DNA from: Chelatococcus reniformis
Lineage (GTDB): Bacteria; Pseudomonadota; Alphaproteobacteria; Rhizobiales; Beijerinckiaceae
Length of the DNA stretch: 64,000 bases
Assembly: GCF_014640075.1 (NCBI RefSeq)
Contig: NZ_BMGG01000008.1
Location: forward strand, 276,943 to 340,942
Direction: 5' to 3'
The notes under the pieces were generated by a model. That model made no database searches, had not been told where the DNA came from, and saw only the letters and a program-made list of their open reading frames with translations. A program made the position numbers and the translations under genes. Positions 49,505 through 58,112 of this stretch are shown one piece after another (positions within the stretch are counted from its first letter, which is position 1; each line of letters begins with the position of its first letter).

Positions 49505-50410
49505 ATGTCGCGCGTCGATTTCAACCGTTCCGGCGAGATGGAGGTGTTCGTGCGGATCGTGGAGCTGGGCGGCTTCTCGGCCGCCGCCCGCGCCTGCCGC
49601 ATGACGCCCTCCGCTGTCAGCAAGCTGATGGGACGGCTGGAGCGCCGCCTCGGCACGCGCCTCGTCGGCCGCTCGACGCGCATGCTCCAGCTGACGCCGG
49701 AGGGCACCGCCTTCTACGAGCGAGCCACACGCATTCTTGCCGATTTGGACGAGGCCGAACGCGTGGCCGCTTCGGGGGAGGTGGCGACGGGCCGTGTCCG
49801 CCTCAACACCAGTGCCTCCTTCGACACCCACATCCTGGCGCCGTTGGTGCCCGAGTTCCTGGCGCTCTATCCTGGCATCACGCTCAACGTGGTGCTGACC
49901 GACGCGGTGGTCGATCTGCTTCAGGAGCGCACCGACGTCGCCGTACGCGCCGGACCGCTGAAGAGTTCGAGCCTGGTGGCACGTAAGCTCGGCGCCACGC
50001 CCATGACCATCGTCGCGTCGCCGCTCTACCTGGAGCGGCACGGCACGCCGCAGACGCCCAGCGATCTCGACCATCACACGCGGCTGGGCTTTTGCTACAC
50101 GCGCGCCATCGAGGGCTGGCCGCTGCGCGACGGCAACGGCGTCATCGCCTGGCCGGTGGGGGCGCGCCTGCAGGCGAGCGATGGCGAGGCGCTGCGCCGG
50201 CTCGCCATCGCTGGCGCGGGGCTCGCCCGGCTCGCCGCCTTCACCGTGCGCGACGACATCCGCGCCGGCCGGCTCACGCCCGTGCTGGAGGCCTACAACC
50301 CGGGCGATCTGGAGGAGGTGCACGCCGTCTATGTCGGCCAGGGCGGCCCGCTGCCCGCCCGCGTGCGCGCGCTGCTCGACTTCCTGGCCGAACGGGCGCG
50401 GGTGGGCTGA
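49505..50410 (+). CDS. LysR-family transcriptional regulator
   Basis: A 301-residue regulator with an N-terminal winged helix (MEVFVRIVELGGFSAAARACRMTPSAVSKLMGRLERRLGTRLVGRSTR) and a periplasmic-binding-like effector domain (from ~90: GRVRLNTSASFDTHILAPLVPEFLALYP). It is divergent from the MFS exporter. In the 103-bp space, CAAG-N10-CTTG (49472-49489) lies within an AT-rich, partly symmetrical region and is a possible operator. It likely controls the exporter and aldo/keto reductase genes in response to an unknown ligand. Confidence 0.88.
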   Translation: MSRVDFNRSGEMEVFVRIVELGGFSAAARACRMTPSAVSKLMGRLERRLGTRLVGRSTRMLQLTPEGTAFYERATRILADLDEAERVAASGEVATGRVRLNTSASFDTHILAPLVPEFLALYPGITLNVVLTDAVVDLLQERTDVAVRAGPLKSSSLVARKLGATPMTIVASPLYLERHGTPQTPSDLDHHTRLGFCYTRAIEGWPLRDGNGVIAWPVGARLQASDGEALRRLAIAGAGLARLAAFTVRDDIRAGRLTPVLEAYNPGDLEEVHAVYVGQGGPLPARVRALLDFLAERARVG

Positions 50411-50421
50411 CTTGCTCCGCG

Positions 50422-51303
50422 CTACCCGTGCAGCGCCCGGCGCCAGGCGGCGGGCGGCTCGCCGACGATGCGGCGAAACACCCGGGTCAGGTGCGCCTGG
50501 TCGGCGAAGCCGGCGGCGACGGCGATTTCCGTCAACGGCAGATCTGCCGCGCTCAGCATTTCCTGCACGCGCCGGATGCGCGCCTTCATGTGCCATTGAT
50601 GCGGCGCCTGGCCGGTGGAGGCCTTGAAGGCATGGCTGAAGTAGGACTGCGACAGCCCCGTCAGCGTCGCCAGCTCCTCGAGGCGGATGGTGCGCTGCCA
50701 GTTGTCCTCGATGAATGCGGTCACCCGCCGCAACTGCCAGGCGGCGAGCGGCGGACGCCGGCGCGGCTTGTCGCGCCCCAGCCGCAGCAGGTCGACGACC
50801 AGCGCCACGGTCAGCGCATCGCCGTAAAGGTCGTCGCCCGGCCGCGGCCGCGTGCAGGCGGTCGCGATCAGGTTGGCGAGGCCCAGCAGACGCTCATCCA
50901 CGAACATCAGCCGCGGCCGGGCCAGCCGCCCGTCGTCCAGATCCTCGCCCAGCCGCTCGCTCAGGACCGCGATGTCGAAATGCAGATCGAGGTGGCGCAG
51001 GCGCAACGGCCGGTCGATGCGCGACCAGAGCGGCAGCCCGGCCGGCACGAAGCTCATGTGCTGGGGCGCGCCGCACGGCGGCAGCTCGGCCCCGCGCCGG
51101 CTGAGGCACATGTTGAAGGAGCCGCCCTCCCAATCGAGGACGACGAACAGCCGTGCATCGGGCGAGACGTATTCGCCGCGGGCCCCCGCCGCACAAGCGA
51201 CGTTCCACACGTCCGCCGCTACACCGTTCCATGACCGGCAGCGCAATTCGTCGAGCACCGCAATGCCCTCGATCCGGCTGCTCATGCGTGGCTGAAACGA
51301 CAT
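50422..51303 (-). CDS. AraC-family transcriptional regulator
   Basis: A 293-residue protein with an N-terminal sensor region (~1-180, no recognised motif) and a C-terminal double helix-turn-helix: WQRTIRLEELATLTGLSQSYFSHAFKASTGQAPHQWHMKARIRRVQEML, then [33 protein letters not shown]. It is divergent from the TonB siderophore receptor at 51559. That arrangement is typical of AraC activators that switch on siderophore uptake when the ligand is present. It converges on the LysR gene with an 11-bp gap. Confidence 0.85.
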   Translation of the reverse strand: MSFQPRMSSRIEGIAVLDELRCRSWNGVAADVWNVACAAGARGEYVSPDARLFVVLDWEGGSFNMCLSRRGAELPPCGAPQHMSFVPAGLPLWSRIDRPLRLRHLDLHFDIAVLSERLGEDLDDGRLARPRLMFVDERLLGLANLIATACTRPRPGDDLYGDALTVALVVDLLRLGRDKPRRRPPLAAWQLRRVTAFIEDNWQRTIRLEELATLTGLSQSYFSHAFKASTGQAPHQWHMKARIRRVQEMLSAADLPLTEIAVAAGFADQAHLTRVFRRIVGEPPAAWRRALHG

Positions 51304-51504
51304 CCCGCCTCATTCCGTGGGCGCGTCGCGCGAGGTCCGGCCGGCGCCTCGCCATAGACGGCTCCGCTCACGCCGCGACCAGCCCCCTTGAGGAGACAGC
51401 AGACCAAAAACGTTCAAAGCGCGACAAGAATACACAATCCAGACCATTAGCAGATTGCTATGAGCCATCGCAATCTGTGCTCTCGCTCGGCATAGCTGTT
51501 TTTG

Positions 51505-51521
51505 TTTTGAAGAATTCTAAT
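51505..51521 (+). promoter_or_regulatory. Candidate iron-responsive operator (Irr/ICE-like) 1
   Basis: TTTTGAAGAATTCTAAT is a near-palindrome with 7-bp arms around three bases, in an AT-rich patch 38 bp before the siderophore receptor start. Its shape is close to the iron-control elements bound by Irr in Hyphomicrobiales (TTTAGAA...TTCTAAA). The same arrangement recurs at 57945-57961 before the second siderophore-interacting gene. Binding is inferred, not shown. Confidence 0.5.
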
Positions 51522-51558
51522 CAACAGCGTGCCCGCCTAAAAGTTCTTGAGGACTGCC

Positions 51559-53787
51559 ATGATCCAGGCAAGACAATTGTGCATTGTTCTTGGCAGCAGC
51601 CTTCCCCTTGTCTATGTCGTGCCGATGAGCGCCCTCGCGCAGCAAGCTGGCGCGACCCCAGCCGTCCGCCTCGAGGAGATCGTCGTGCAATCCGACGGTG
51701 CGACCCCGACCGCCGGTGCAACGGCGGCCGGCGCGCAGGCGGCGGACGCCGACACCGGCTGGACGCGGATGAGACACCAGCCGCAGACCCCCACGGGCCC
51801 GGTCGCCGGCTATGTCGCCACCCAGACTTTGACCGGATCGAAGTCCGCCACCCCGATCCTGGAGGTTCCCCAGTCCGTTTCGGTCGTCACCGCCGACCAG
51901 ATGGAGGACAGGGCGGTCGTCAATGTCGGCCAGGCGCTCGACTATTCGGCCGGCGTGGTCTCCCAGCCGTTCGGCACCGACCCGCGCTTCAATTCCCCCA
52001 TCATTCGCGGCTTCGACGCCGCCAACGCACAATACCTCAACAGCCTGAAGCTGATCCGCACCAATGGCTTCATCTCGGTCGAGCCGTACGGGCTGGAGCG
52101 CATCGAGGTGTTGCGCGGCCCGGCCTCGGTGCTCTACGGCCAGGGCAACCCGGGCGGCCTCATCAACCTGGTGAGCAAGCGCCCGGTGTGGACGCCCTTC
52201 GGCGAGGTCAACGCCGAGGCGGCCACCTTCGGCCGCTACACGGGCAGCTTCGACTTCGGCGGTCCGACCTACCCGGGCTCCGACGTGGCCTACCGCCTGA
52301 CCGGCCTGGTGCGCAACGGTGGCAGCCAGCAGGATTTCGTCGACGACGACCGCTACTACTTCGCCCCGTCGCTGACCTGGCGGCCCTCCGCGGCCACGTC
52401 CCTCACCATCCTGGCCAACATCCAGTACGACAAGTCCTATTCGCCGATCGGCGTGCCGCCTGAGTATTCGCTCAATGCGCTGAAGGGTTTCCGCATCCCC
52501 CGCAGCCTCTACCTCGGCGAGCCGTCGTTTGACGCCTCCAGCCGCACGCTGGCCAGCGTCGGCTACGAGTTCGCCCACACCTTCGACAGCGGCTGGACCT
52601 TCCGCCAGAATGCCCGCTACCTGAAGCTCGACTGGAATTATCACAACCTCTACTTTACCGCCCTCGACCCGGCGAACCCGCTGATCGCCAATCGTGGATC
52701 ATCGTACAACCGCGAGAACATCAATACGCTCACCATCGACAATCAGCTGCAGAAGGAATTCGATACGGGGCCCTTCAAGCACACGCTGCTGATGGGGCTG
52801 GACGTGCGCAACCACCGCATCGACAACTCGACCGCCTTCGGCAACGCGCCGTCGATCTCGATCCTGGCGCCGCTCTACGGCATGGCGATCCCGACCGACA
52901 TCACCTATCTGGCCAACGAGCGCGGCACGCTCAACCAGGCCGGCCTCTACGCGCAGGACCAGATCAAGTACGGCCGCTGGCTGCTGACGCTCGGGCTGCG
53001 ACACGACTGGGCCGACGCCAATTCCACCACCTATTCCAGCTTCGGCGACACCCGCCAGGATCAGGCCGACAAGGCGCTCACCGGTCGCGCCGGCCTGACC
53101 TATCTGTTCGACAACGGCCTGGCGCCCTACGTCAGCTACTCGACCTCCTTCGACCCGGTGCTCGGGAGCCTTCCCACGGCGCTGGGCGGCGGCGCCTTCA
53201 AGCCCTCCAAGGGCGAGCAGTACGAGGCGGGCATCAAATACCAGCCACTGGGCTCCCAGATCCTGCTGACCGCCGCCATCTACGACCTGCGCCAGACCAA
53301 CGTGACCTCGAGCGAGCTCATCGGCGGCATCAGCTACACGACCCAGGCCGGCGAGGTGCACGTGAAGGGTGCCGAGCTGTCGGCGGTGGCGACCCTGAGC
53401 GACGGGCTGAAGGCCATCGCCAACTACACCTACACCGACGCCGAGATCACCGCCGGCGACAACATCGGCAACCGGCCCGCCAACGTGCCGATGCACGCGG
53501 CCAACGCCTGGCTCGACTATACGCTGCAAGGCGGCCCGCTCGCCGGGCTGGGCTTCGGCGGCGGCGTGCGGTTCGTCGGCAACCGCTACAACCTCAACAC
53601 CAACACCCTGCGCATCCCGTCCAACACCCTGTTCGACGCCGCGGTCCACTACGAGCGCGGCAACTTCAAGGCCTCGCTCAACGTCAACAACATCGCCGAC
53701 GAACGCTACGTCGCGACCTGCGGCTTCTTCGGCTGCTTCTACGGCGACGGCCGCACCGTCACGGCGCGGCTGACCTATCGGTGGTGA
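51559..53787 (+). CDS. TonB-dependent siderophore receptor (FhuA/FpvA-type)
   Basis: A 742-residue outer-membrane receptor. A long signal region (MIQARQLCIVLGSSLPLVYVVPMSALAQ) is followed by a TonB-box-like RLEEIVVQSDG. The plug domain has TPILEVPQSVSVVTADQMEDRAVVNVGQALDYSAGVV, FNSPIIRGFDA and RIEVLRGPASVLYGQGNPGGLINLVSKRP. The barrel ends in TVTARLTYRW, with the usual terminal aromatic. These blocks mark the siderophore-receptor subfamily (ferrichrome or hydroxamate type likely). ATG 51559 has GAGG upstream. A binding protein and permease follow directly. Confidence 0.92.
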   Translation: MIQARQLCIVLGSSLPLVYVVPMSALAQQAGATPAVRLEEIVVQSDGATPTAGATAAGAQAADADTGWTRMRHQPQTPTGPVAGYVATQTLTGSKSATPILEVPQSVSVVTADQMEDRAVVNVGQALDYSAGVVSQPFGTDPRFNSPIIRGFDAANAQYLNSLKLIRTNGFISVEPYGLERIEVLRGPASVLYGQGNPGGLINLVSKRPVWTPFGEVNAEAATFGRYTGSFDFGGPTYPGSDVAYRLTGLVRNGGSQQDFVDDDRYYFAPSLTWRPSAATSLTILANIQYDKSYSPIGVPPEYSLNALKGFRIPRSLYLGEPSFDASSRTLASVGYEFAHTFDSGWTFRQNARYLKLDWNYHNLYFTALDPANPLIANRGSSYNRENINTLTIDNQLQKEFDTGPFKHTLLMGLDVRNHRIDNSTAFGNAPSISILAPLYGMAIPTDITYLANERGTLNQAGLYAQDQIKYGRWLLTLGLRHDWADANSTTYSSFGDTRQDQADKALTGRAGLTYLFDNGLAPYVSYSTSFDPVLGSLPTALGGGAFKPSKGEQYEAGIKYQPLGSQILLTAAIYDLRQTNVTSSELIGGISYTTQAGEVHVKGAELSAVATLSDGLKAIANYTYTDAEITAGDNIGNRPANVPMHAANAWLDYTLQGGPLAGLGFGGGVRFVGNRYNLNTNTLRIPSNTLFDAAVHYERGNFKASLNVNNIADERYVATCGFFGCFYGDGRTVTARLTYRW

Positions 53788-53808
53788 GCCGATGAGCGCG
53801 GGCGCGCG

Positions 53809-54702
53809 GTGACGGCGGCTTTCGACGTAACGCGGCGGGCCCTGCTCGCGGCGCCGTTGAGCGGCCTGGCGCTCGCGGCGGCACGCGCCGGCACGCCGCG
53901 CATCGCCGCCATCGACTGGGCGGCCCTGGAGACACTGCTGGCGATCGGCGTTGCCCCCGTCGCGGCCGCCGAGTTGATCCTCTATCGCGCGGTCGTGGTG
54001 GAGCCTGCGCTGCCGCCCGGCGTGGCCGACCTCGGCCTGCGCGGCTCGCCCAACTACGAGGCGCTGTGGGCAGCCCGGCCCGACCTGATCCTCAGCTCCG
54101 ACTTCTACGTGTGGGCGGAACCCAAGCTGCGCCTTATCGCGCCGGTGGAACGACTGTCGGTCTACGTGCGCGGCCGCGCCCCCTACGGGGCCGCCGAGGA
54201 GATGACGCGCACGATCGGCCGTTTGGCGGAGCGGCCGGCGGCGGCCGAGGCGCTGATCGCCGGGACGCGGGACGAGCTCGAGCGGCTGCGCGGACGCCTG
54301 GCCGGCCTCGCCGAGCGCCGGCTGATTCCCGTCAACTTCGGCGATCCGCGTCACTTCCGGGTGTTCGGCACCGACAGCATGTTCGGTGAGGTGCTGGCGC
54401 GCCTCGGCCTCGACAACGCCTGGGGGGCCGGCACCAGCTATTCGGCCTCGGCGCCGATCGGGCTGGAGGCGCTGGCCGGCATCGGCGACGCCTGGATCGT
54501 CGTCGTGCCGCCGATCCCGCCCGACACCCGCAGGGCGCTGGCGCAGAGCGTCTTCTGGGCGGCGTTGCCGAACGTGCGCGCCGGGCGCGTCCTGGTGCTC
54601 GAGCCGATCAACCCCTTCGGCGCCTTGCCGGCGGCGCTTCGCTTCGGCCGGCTCGTGGCGGCGGGCCTCACCGCCCCCGGCGGAGGGCGCGGGCTTGGCT
54701 GA
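53809..54702 (+). CDS. Tat-exported iron-siderophore binding protein (FhuD-like)
   Basis: A 297-residue type III binding protein. The N-terminus has TRRALLAAPLSGLALAAARA, a twin-arginine signal peptide as found in FhuD homologues. RIAAIDWAALETLLAIGVAPVAAAEL, DLGLRGSPNYEALWAARPDLILSS and FGTDSMFGEVLARLGLDNAWG are characteristic. It should capture an iron-hydroxamate complex in the periplasm. The start is GTG 53809, 21 bp after the receptor gene; its last eight bases overlap the permease gene. Confidence 0.85.
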   Translation: MTAAFDVTRRALLAAPLSGLALAAARAGTPRIAAIDWAALETLLAIGVAPVAAAELILYRAVVVEPALPPGVADLGLRGSPNYEALWAARPDLILSSDFYVWAEPKLRLIAPVERLSVYVRGRAPYGAAEEMTRTIGRLAERPAAAEALIAGTRDELERLRGRLAGLAERRLIPVNFGDPRHFRVFGTDSMFGEVLARLGLDNAWGAGTSYSASAPIGLEALAGIGDAWIVVVPPIPPDTRRALAQSVFWAALPNVRAGRVLVLEPINPFGALPAALRFGRLVAAGLTAPGGGRGLG

Positions 54703-56692
54703 GCTGACGTTGGCTGCGCGGCGGCCGGCCGGCCCGGCCCTGCTGTGGGGGGTGCTCGCCACGACGGCCGCTGCGCTGTTTGCGGCGCGCCTGGCGCTGC
54801 CGCCCGCAGTGTCCGCCGATGCCGCCACGGCGGACGGCCTGCGCCACATTCTCCTGTGGCACAGCACCTTGCCGCGCGCGGCAACGGCGCTCCTGGCAGG
54901 CGCCGCGCTCGGCCTCGCCGGGGCGCTGCTGCAACGGGTGCTGCGCAACCCGATCGCCGATCCGTCGACGCTCGGCATCGCCTCCGGCGCGCAGCTGGCG
55001 TTGACGCTCGCCCTCGTCCTGGCGCCCGCCGCCCTCGGCGTAGCGCGCGAGGCGGTGGCCTTCGCGGGCGGCCTGGCGGCGGCGGCGATCGTGCTCTGTC
55101 TCGCCTGGTCGCGCGGCCTCGCGCCCGTCACGGTGGCCATCGCCGGCATGACGCTGGCGCTGATGGCGTCGGCCCTGGGGGCCGCCATCGCGCTGGCTCA
55201 CGGCGAATACGTGCTCTCGCTGTTCGTCTGGGGCGCCGGCTCCCTGCACCAGCAGAGCTGGGCGCCCGCCAGGAGCCTGGCGCTCAACCTGGCCGCCGGC
55301 GGCCTCGCCGCGGCGCTGCTGTCGCGCCCGCTGCTGTTGCTCGGCCTCGACGACGCCAGCGCCCGCAGCCTCGGTGTCGGCCTGCTGACGAGCCGCCTCG
55401 CCGTTATCGCAGTCGCTGTCTGGCTCGCCGCCAGCGTCACCGCCGAGGTCGGCATCATCGGCTTCATCGGCCTCGCCGCGCCGGCGCTGGCGAGCGCGAG
55501 CGGCGTGACGTCGCCGCGCCGGCTGCTGCTCGTGGCGCCGCCGCTGGGCGCCCTGCTGCTGTGGCTGACCGACGGGCTGGTGCAGATGACGGCGAGCCGC
55601 GGCAGCGACGCCATCCCGACGGGGGCCGCCGCCGGCCTGATCGGCGGCCCGCTGCTGCTGTGGCTGCTGCCGCGGCTCGCACTGGGCGAGCGCGCACCGC
55701 CCCAGCTCGCGCCCCATCCCATACGCCGCCTGACCCGCCCCCGGCACGCGCTGGCCGGCCTTGCGGCGGCTGGCCTGGCGATCGCCGCCATCACCCTGGT
55801 GCTGGGCCGTGCGCCCGACGGCTGGAGCCTCGCACATGGCGACCTGCTGGCGGCCCTGCTGCCGTTCCGCGGCCCGCGCATGCTGGCGGCGGCCGCGGCC
55901 GGTGCGCTGCTCGGCGCCGCCGGCGCGCTGATGCAACGGCTGACCGGCAACCCGCTCGCCGGACCGGAGGTGCTCGGCGTCAACGCCGGCGCCGGCGTCG
56001 GTCTCTGCGCCACCTTGATGCTCCTGGCGGCGCCGGGGCCGGAGGCGATGATGGCCGGCACGACGCTCGGCGCGCTCGCCGCCATCGCCGTCATCCTGGC
56101 CATCGCCGCGCGAACCGGCTTCGGGCCGGAGCGCCTTCTGCTCGCCGGCATCGCCGTCGGGGCCTTCTGCCTGGCGCTGCTGACCGCCGTGCTGGCGAGC
56201 GGCGACCGCAACGCCTTCACGTTGCTGGCATGGATGGCGGGCTCCACCGACCGAATCACCCTCTCCCAGGCCCTCGTCACCGCCGGCGCCGCCCTCGTCC
56301 TGATCGCGCCGCTGCCGCTGCTCGGCCGCTGGCTCGACCTGCTGCCGCTTGGCACCGCCGCCTCCCACGGCCTTGGCCTGCCGGTCGCGGGCAGCCGGTT
56401 CGTCCTGGCCCTCGCCGCCGCGCTGATGGCGGCGCTCGCCTCGCTCATGGTCGGCCCCTTGAGCCTCGTGGGCCTGGTCGGGCCGCATCTGGCGCGCCTG
56501 CTGGGCTTCGCCCGCGGCGGGCCGCAGGTTGTCGCGGCCGCGCTCATCGGCGCCGTGCTGCTCCTCGGCGTCGACTGGCTTGGCCGCACCATCGCTTTCC
56601 CCTACCAGATCCCGACCGGCCTGCTCGCGTCCCTGGTCGGCGGCCCCTACCTCCTCTGGCTCCTGCGGCGCGGCGGGAGCACATCAGCGTGA
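54695..56692 (+). CDS. fhuB: Double-length iron-siderophore permease (FhuB-like)
   Basis: A 665-residue permease made of two FecCD-type halves in one chain. The first half has LPRAATALLAGAALGLAGALLQRVLRNPIADPSTLGIASGAQ and IGFIGLAAPALASASG. The second has RMLAAAAAGALLGAAGALMQRLTGNPLAGPEVLGVNAGAGVG and LVGLVGPHLARLLG. Such a fusion is diagnostic of FhuB, the ferric-hydroxamate permease. The start TTG 54695 is supported by GGAGGG seven bases upstream and overlaps the binding-protein gene. No ATPase gene is adjacent; a siderophore-interacting protein follows. Confidence 0.9.
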   Translation: MAELTLAARRPAGPALLWGVLATTAAALFAARLALPPAVSADAATADGLRHILLWHSTLPRAATALLAGAALGLAGALLQRVLRNPIADPSTLGIASGAQLALTLALVLAPAALGVAREAVAFAGGLAAAAIVLCLAWSRGLAPVTVAIAGMTLALMASALGAAIALAHGEYVLSLFVWGAGSLHQQSWAPARSLALNLAAGGLAAALLSRPLLLLGLDDASARSLGVGLLTSRLAVIAVAVWLAASVTAEVGIIGFIGLAAPALASASGVTSPRRLLLVAPPLGALLLWLTDGLVQMTASRGSDAIPTGAAAGLIGGPLLLWLLPRLALGERAPPQLAPHPIRRLTRPRHALAGLAAAGLAIAAITLVLGRAPDGWSLAHGDLLAALLPFRGPRMLAAAAAGALLGAAGALMQRLTGNPLAGPEVLGVNAGAGVGLCATLMLLAAPGPEAMMAGTTLGALAAIAVILAIAARTGFGPERLLLAGIAVGAFCLALLTAVLASGDRNAFTLLAWMAGSTDRITLSQALVTAGAALVLIAPLPLLGRWLDLLPLGTAASHGLGLPVAGSRFVLALAAALMAALASLMVGPLSLVGLVGPHLARLLGFARGGPQVVAAALIGAVLLLGVDWLGRTIAFPYQIPTGLLASLVGGPYLLWLLRRGGSTSA

Positions 56693-56697
56693 GATCC

Positions 56698-57789
56698 ATG
56701 TCGGAGCAGCCCGGTCCCTCCCCGGTCCTCGAGGCCCAGGCGGTCATCCCCCTCGCCGATCCGGCCGCCCTGCTGCGCAAGATCTGCGACATCTTCGCCG
56801 AGCACGGCATGGTGACGGTGGCGGACGGCACGGCGACGATCGCAAGCCCGCTCGGCCGCGCCGAGCTCGCCGTCGAGGGCGGCCGCCTCATCGCGCGGGC
56901 GGTGTGCGCGGATGAGGCGGGACTATCCCTGATCAAGGGAGCGCTGGCCGAGCACATCGTCACGCTGGCGGGCGAGGAGAAGCCCATCTTCAGCTGGTCC
57001 GGGCACCAGCCCGCTGGCCCCGATCTGCCCTACCTCCGCGAGATGATCGTGCGCGGCGCCTCGCAGGTGACGCCCCGCATGCGCCGCGTCGTGCTCGCCG
57101 GCGATGCCGCGCATTTCGCCCAGGGCGGGCTGCACGTGCGCGTGCTGATCGCGCCGCCCGGCCGCGCGCCGGTCTATCCGCACGCCGGTGCCGACGGCCG
57201 CATCGTCTGGCCCGCCGGCGAGGACGCGCTCGCCCCGCGGGTCTATACGGTGCGCAGCGTCGACGTCGATCGCGGCGAGATCGCCATCGACGTAGTGCTG
57301 CATGAGGGCAGCGCGCCCGGCTCCGATTGGGCGATGCGCGCCGCGGTGGGCGAGCGCGTCGGCCTGCTCGGTCCCGGCGGCGCGGGGCTCGCCATCGCCG
57401 AGCGCTACATCATCGCCGGTGACGAGACGGCCCTGCCGGCCATCGCCCGCATGCTGGAGGCCCTGCCCACGGAGGCGAAGGCGGTGGTGCGCATCGAGGT
57501 CGCCGACGCCGCCGAGGAGCAGCCGCTGCCGACGTCCGCCGACGTGGACCTCGCCTGGCTGCACCGTGGCGGCGCGGCGGCGGGCACCACCGCGTTGCTG
57601 GACGAAGCCGTGCGCGCCATTCCGTGGCGCGATGCGAGCACCTCCGTCTTCGCTTGGGCGGGCGCCGAGCAGGCCACCGCCCGCCGATTGCGCGCCTATT
57701 TCACCAAGGAACGTGGCCTTGCCCCCGCTCAGCGCTCGATCGCCGCCTACTGGCGCCGTGGGCACGAGGGCGTGGACGTGCGGGACTGA
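56698..57789 (+). CDS. Siderophore-interacting protein with DUF2218 domain, copy 1
   Basis: A 363-residue two-part protein. Residues ~15-105 form a DUF2218 domain (LLRKICDIFAEHGMVTVADGTATIASPLGRAEL). The rest is a ViuB/YqjH-like flavin reductase with SQVTPRMRRVVLAGD (FAD-binding start), APRVYTVRSVDVDRGEIAIDVVLH, GDETALPAIARMLEALP and a C-terminal AAYWRRGHEG. Family members reduce ferric siderophores in the cytoplasm to free the iron. It starts just after the permease stop (ATG 56698; GTG 56689 is an alternative). A close tandem copy lies at 58113-59195. Confidence 0.88.
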   Translation: MSEQPGPSPVLEAQAVIPLADPAALLRKICDIFAEHGMVTVADGTATIASPLGRAELAVEGGRLIARAVCADEAGLSLIKGALAEHIVTLAGEEKPIFSWSGHQPAGPDLPYLREMIVRGASQVTPRMRRVVLAGDAAHFAQGGLHVRVLIAPPGRAPVYPHAGADGRIVWPAGEDALAPRVYTVRSVDVDRGEIAIDVVLHEGSAPGSDWAMRAAVGERVGLLGPGGAGLAIAERYIIAGDETALPAIARMLEALPTEAKAVVRIEVADAAEEQPLPTSADVDLAWLHRGGAAAGTTALLDEAVRAIPWRDASTSVFAWAGAEQATARRLRAYFTKERGLAPAQRSIAAYWRRGHEGVDVRD

Positions 57790-57804
57790 TCGCCTCGGCA
57801 GCAA

Positions 57805-57902
57805 GCGTTTTCGAGCGAAGTGGACGCCGGTTCGCGTGAAGAAAACGCGACTAAACAGATAGATAGAGCATTTCGGCGATTCGAAGAAGCGCGGAAATGC
57901 TC
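57805..57902. repeat. Dispersed palindromic repeat, copy B
   Basis: The element matches copy A (36350-36440) over about 90 bases. It carries GCGTTTTC (57805-57812) paired with GAAAACGC (57841-57848), and GAGCATTTC paired with GAAATGCTC at its far end, so it can fold into two hairpins. It lies just after the first siderophore-interacting gene, in the gap before its duplicate, where it may act as a transcription attenuator or simply mark a duplication boundary. Confidence 0.8.
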
Positions 57903-57944
57903 TTACCCGTCGTCGGATCAGGGCGCAGCGCGGTCGACTCTCTG

Positions 57945-57961
57945 TTTTGAATAATTCAAAA
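57945..57961 (+). promoter_or_regulatory. Candidate iron-responsive operator (Irr/ICE-like) 2
   Basis: TTTTGAATAATTCAAAA is a perfect palindrome (7-bp arms plus a symmetrical TAA-type centre) in AT-rich DNA 151 bp before the second siderophore-interacting gene. It matches the motif before the TonB receptor at 51505-51521 at 14 of 17 positions by eye. Irr or another Fur-family iron regulator is the likely binder, by inference. Confidence 0.5.
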
Positions 57962-58112
57962 TATAAAGCGGCAAACAACGCACTACATTCGTCTTTAGAG
58001 GCCAGCTCTTCGCAGAACTACTTGGCACCGCGCGGGCGATCTTCTATTGATGCCGACCCGGCTCGGTGCCTTGCCGGCAACCGAGGCGGATCGGAGCAAC
58101 CCCGGAACACCA

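Larger units (their letters stand above)
57790..58112. other. Intergenic region between the two siderophore-interacting genes
   Basis: The 323-bp gap contains repeat copy B followed by an AT-rich stretch (57940-58010) with a perfect 17-bp palindrome. This looks like a separate iron-responsive promoter for the downstream copy rather than read-through from the upstream operon. No gene is seen here. Confidence 0.6.
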
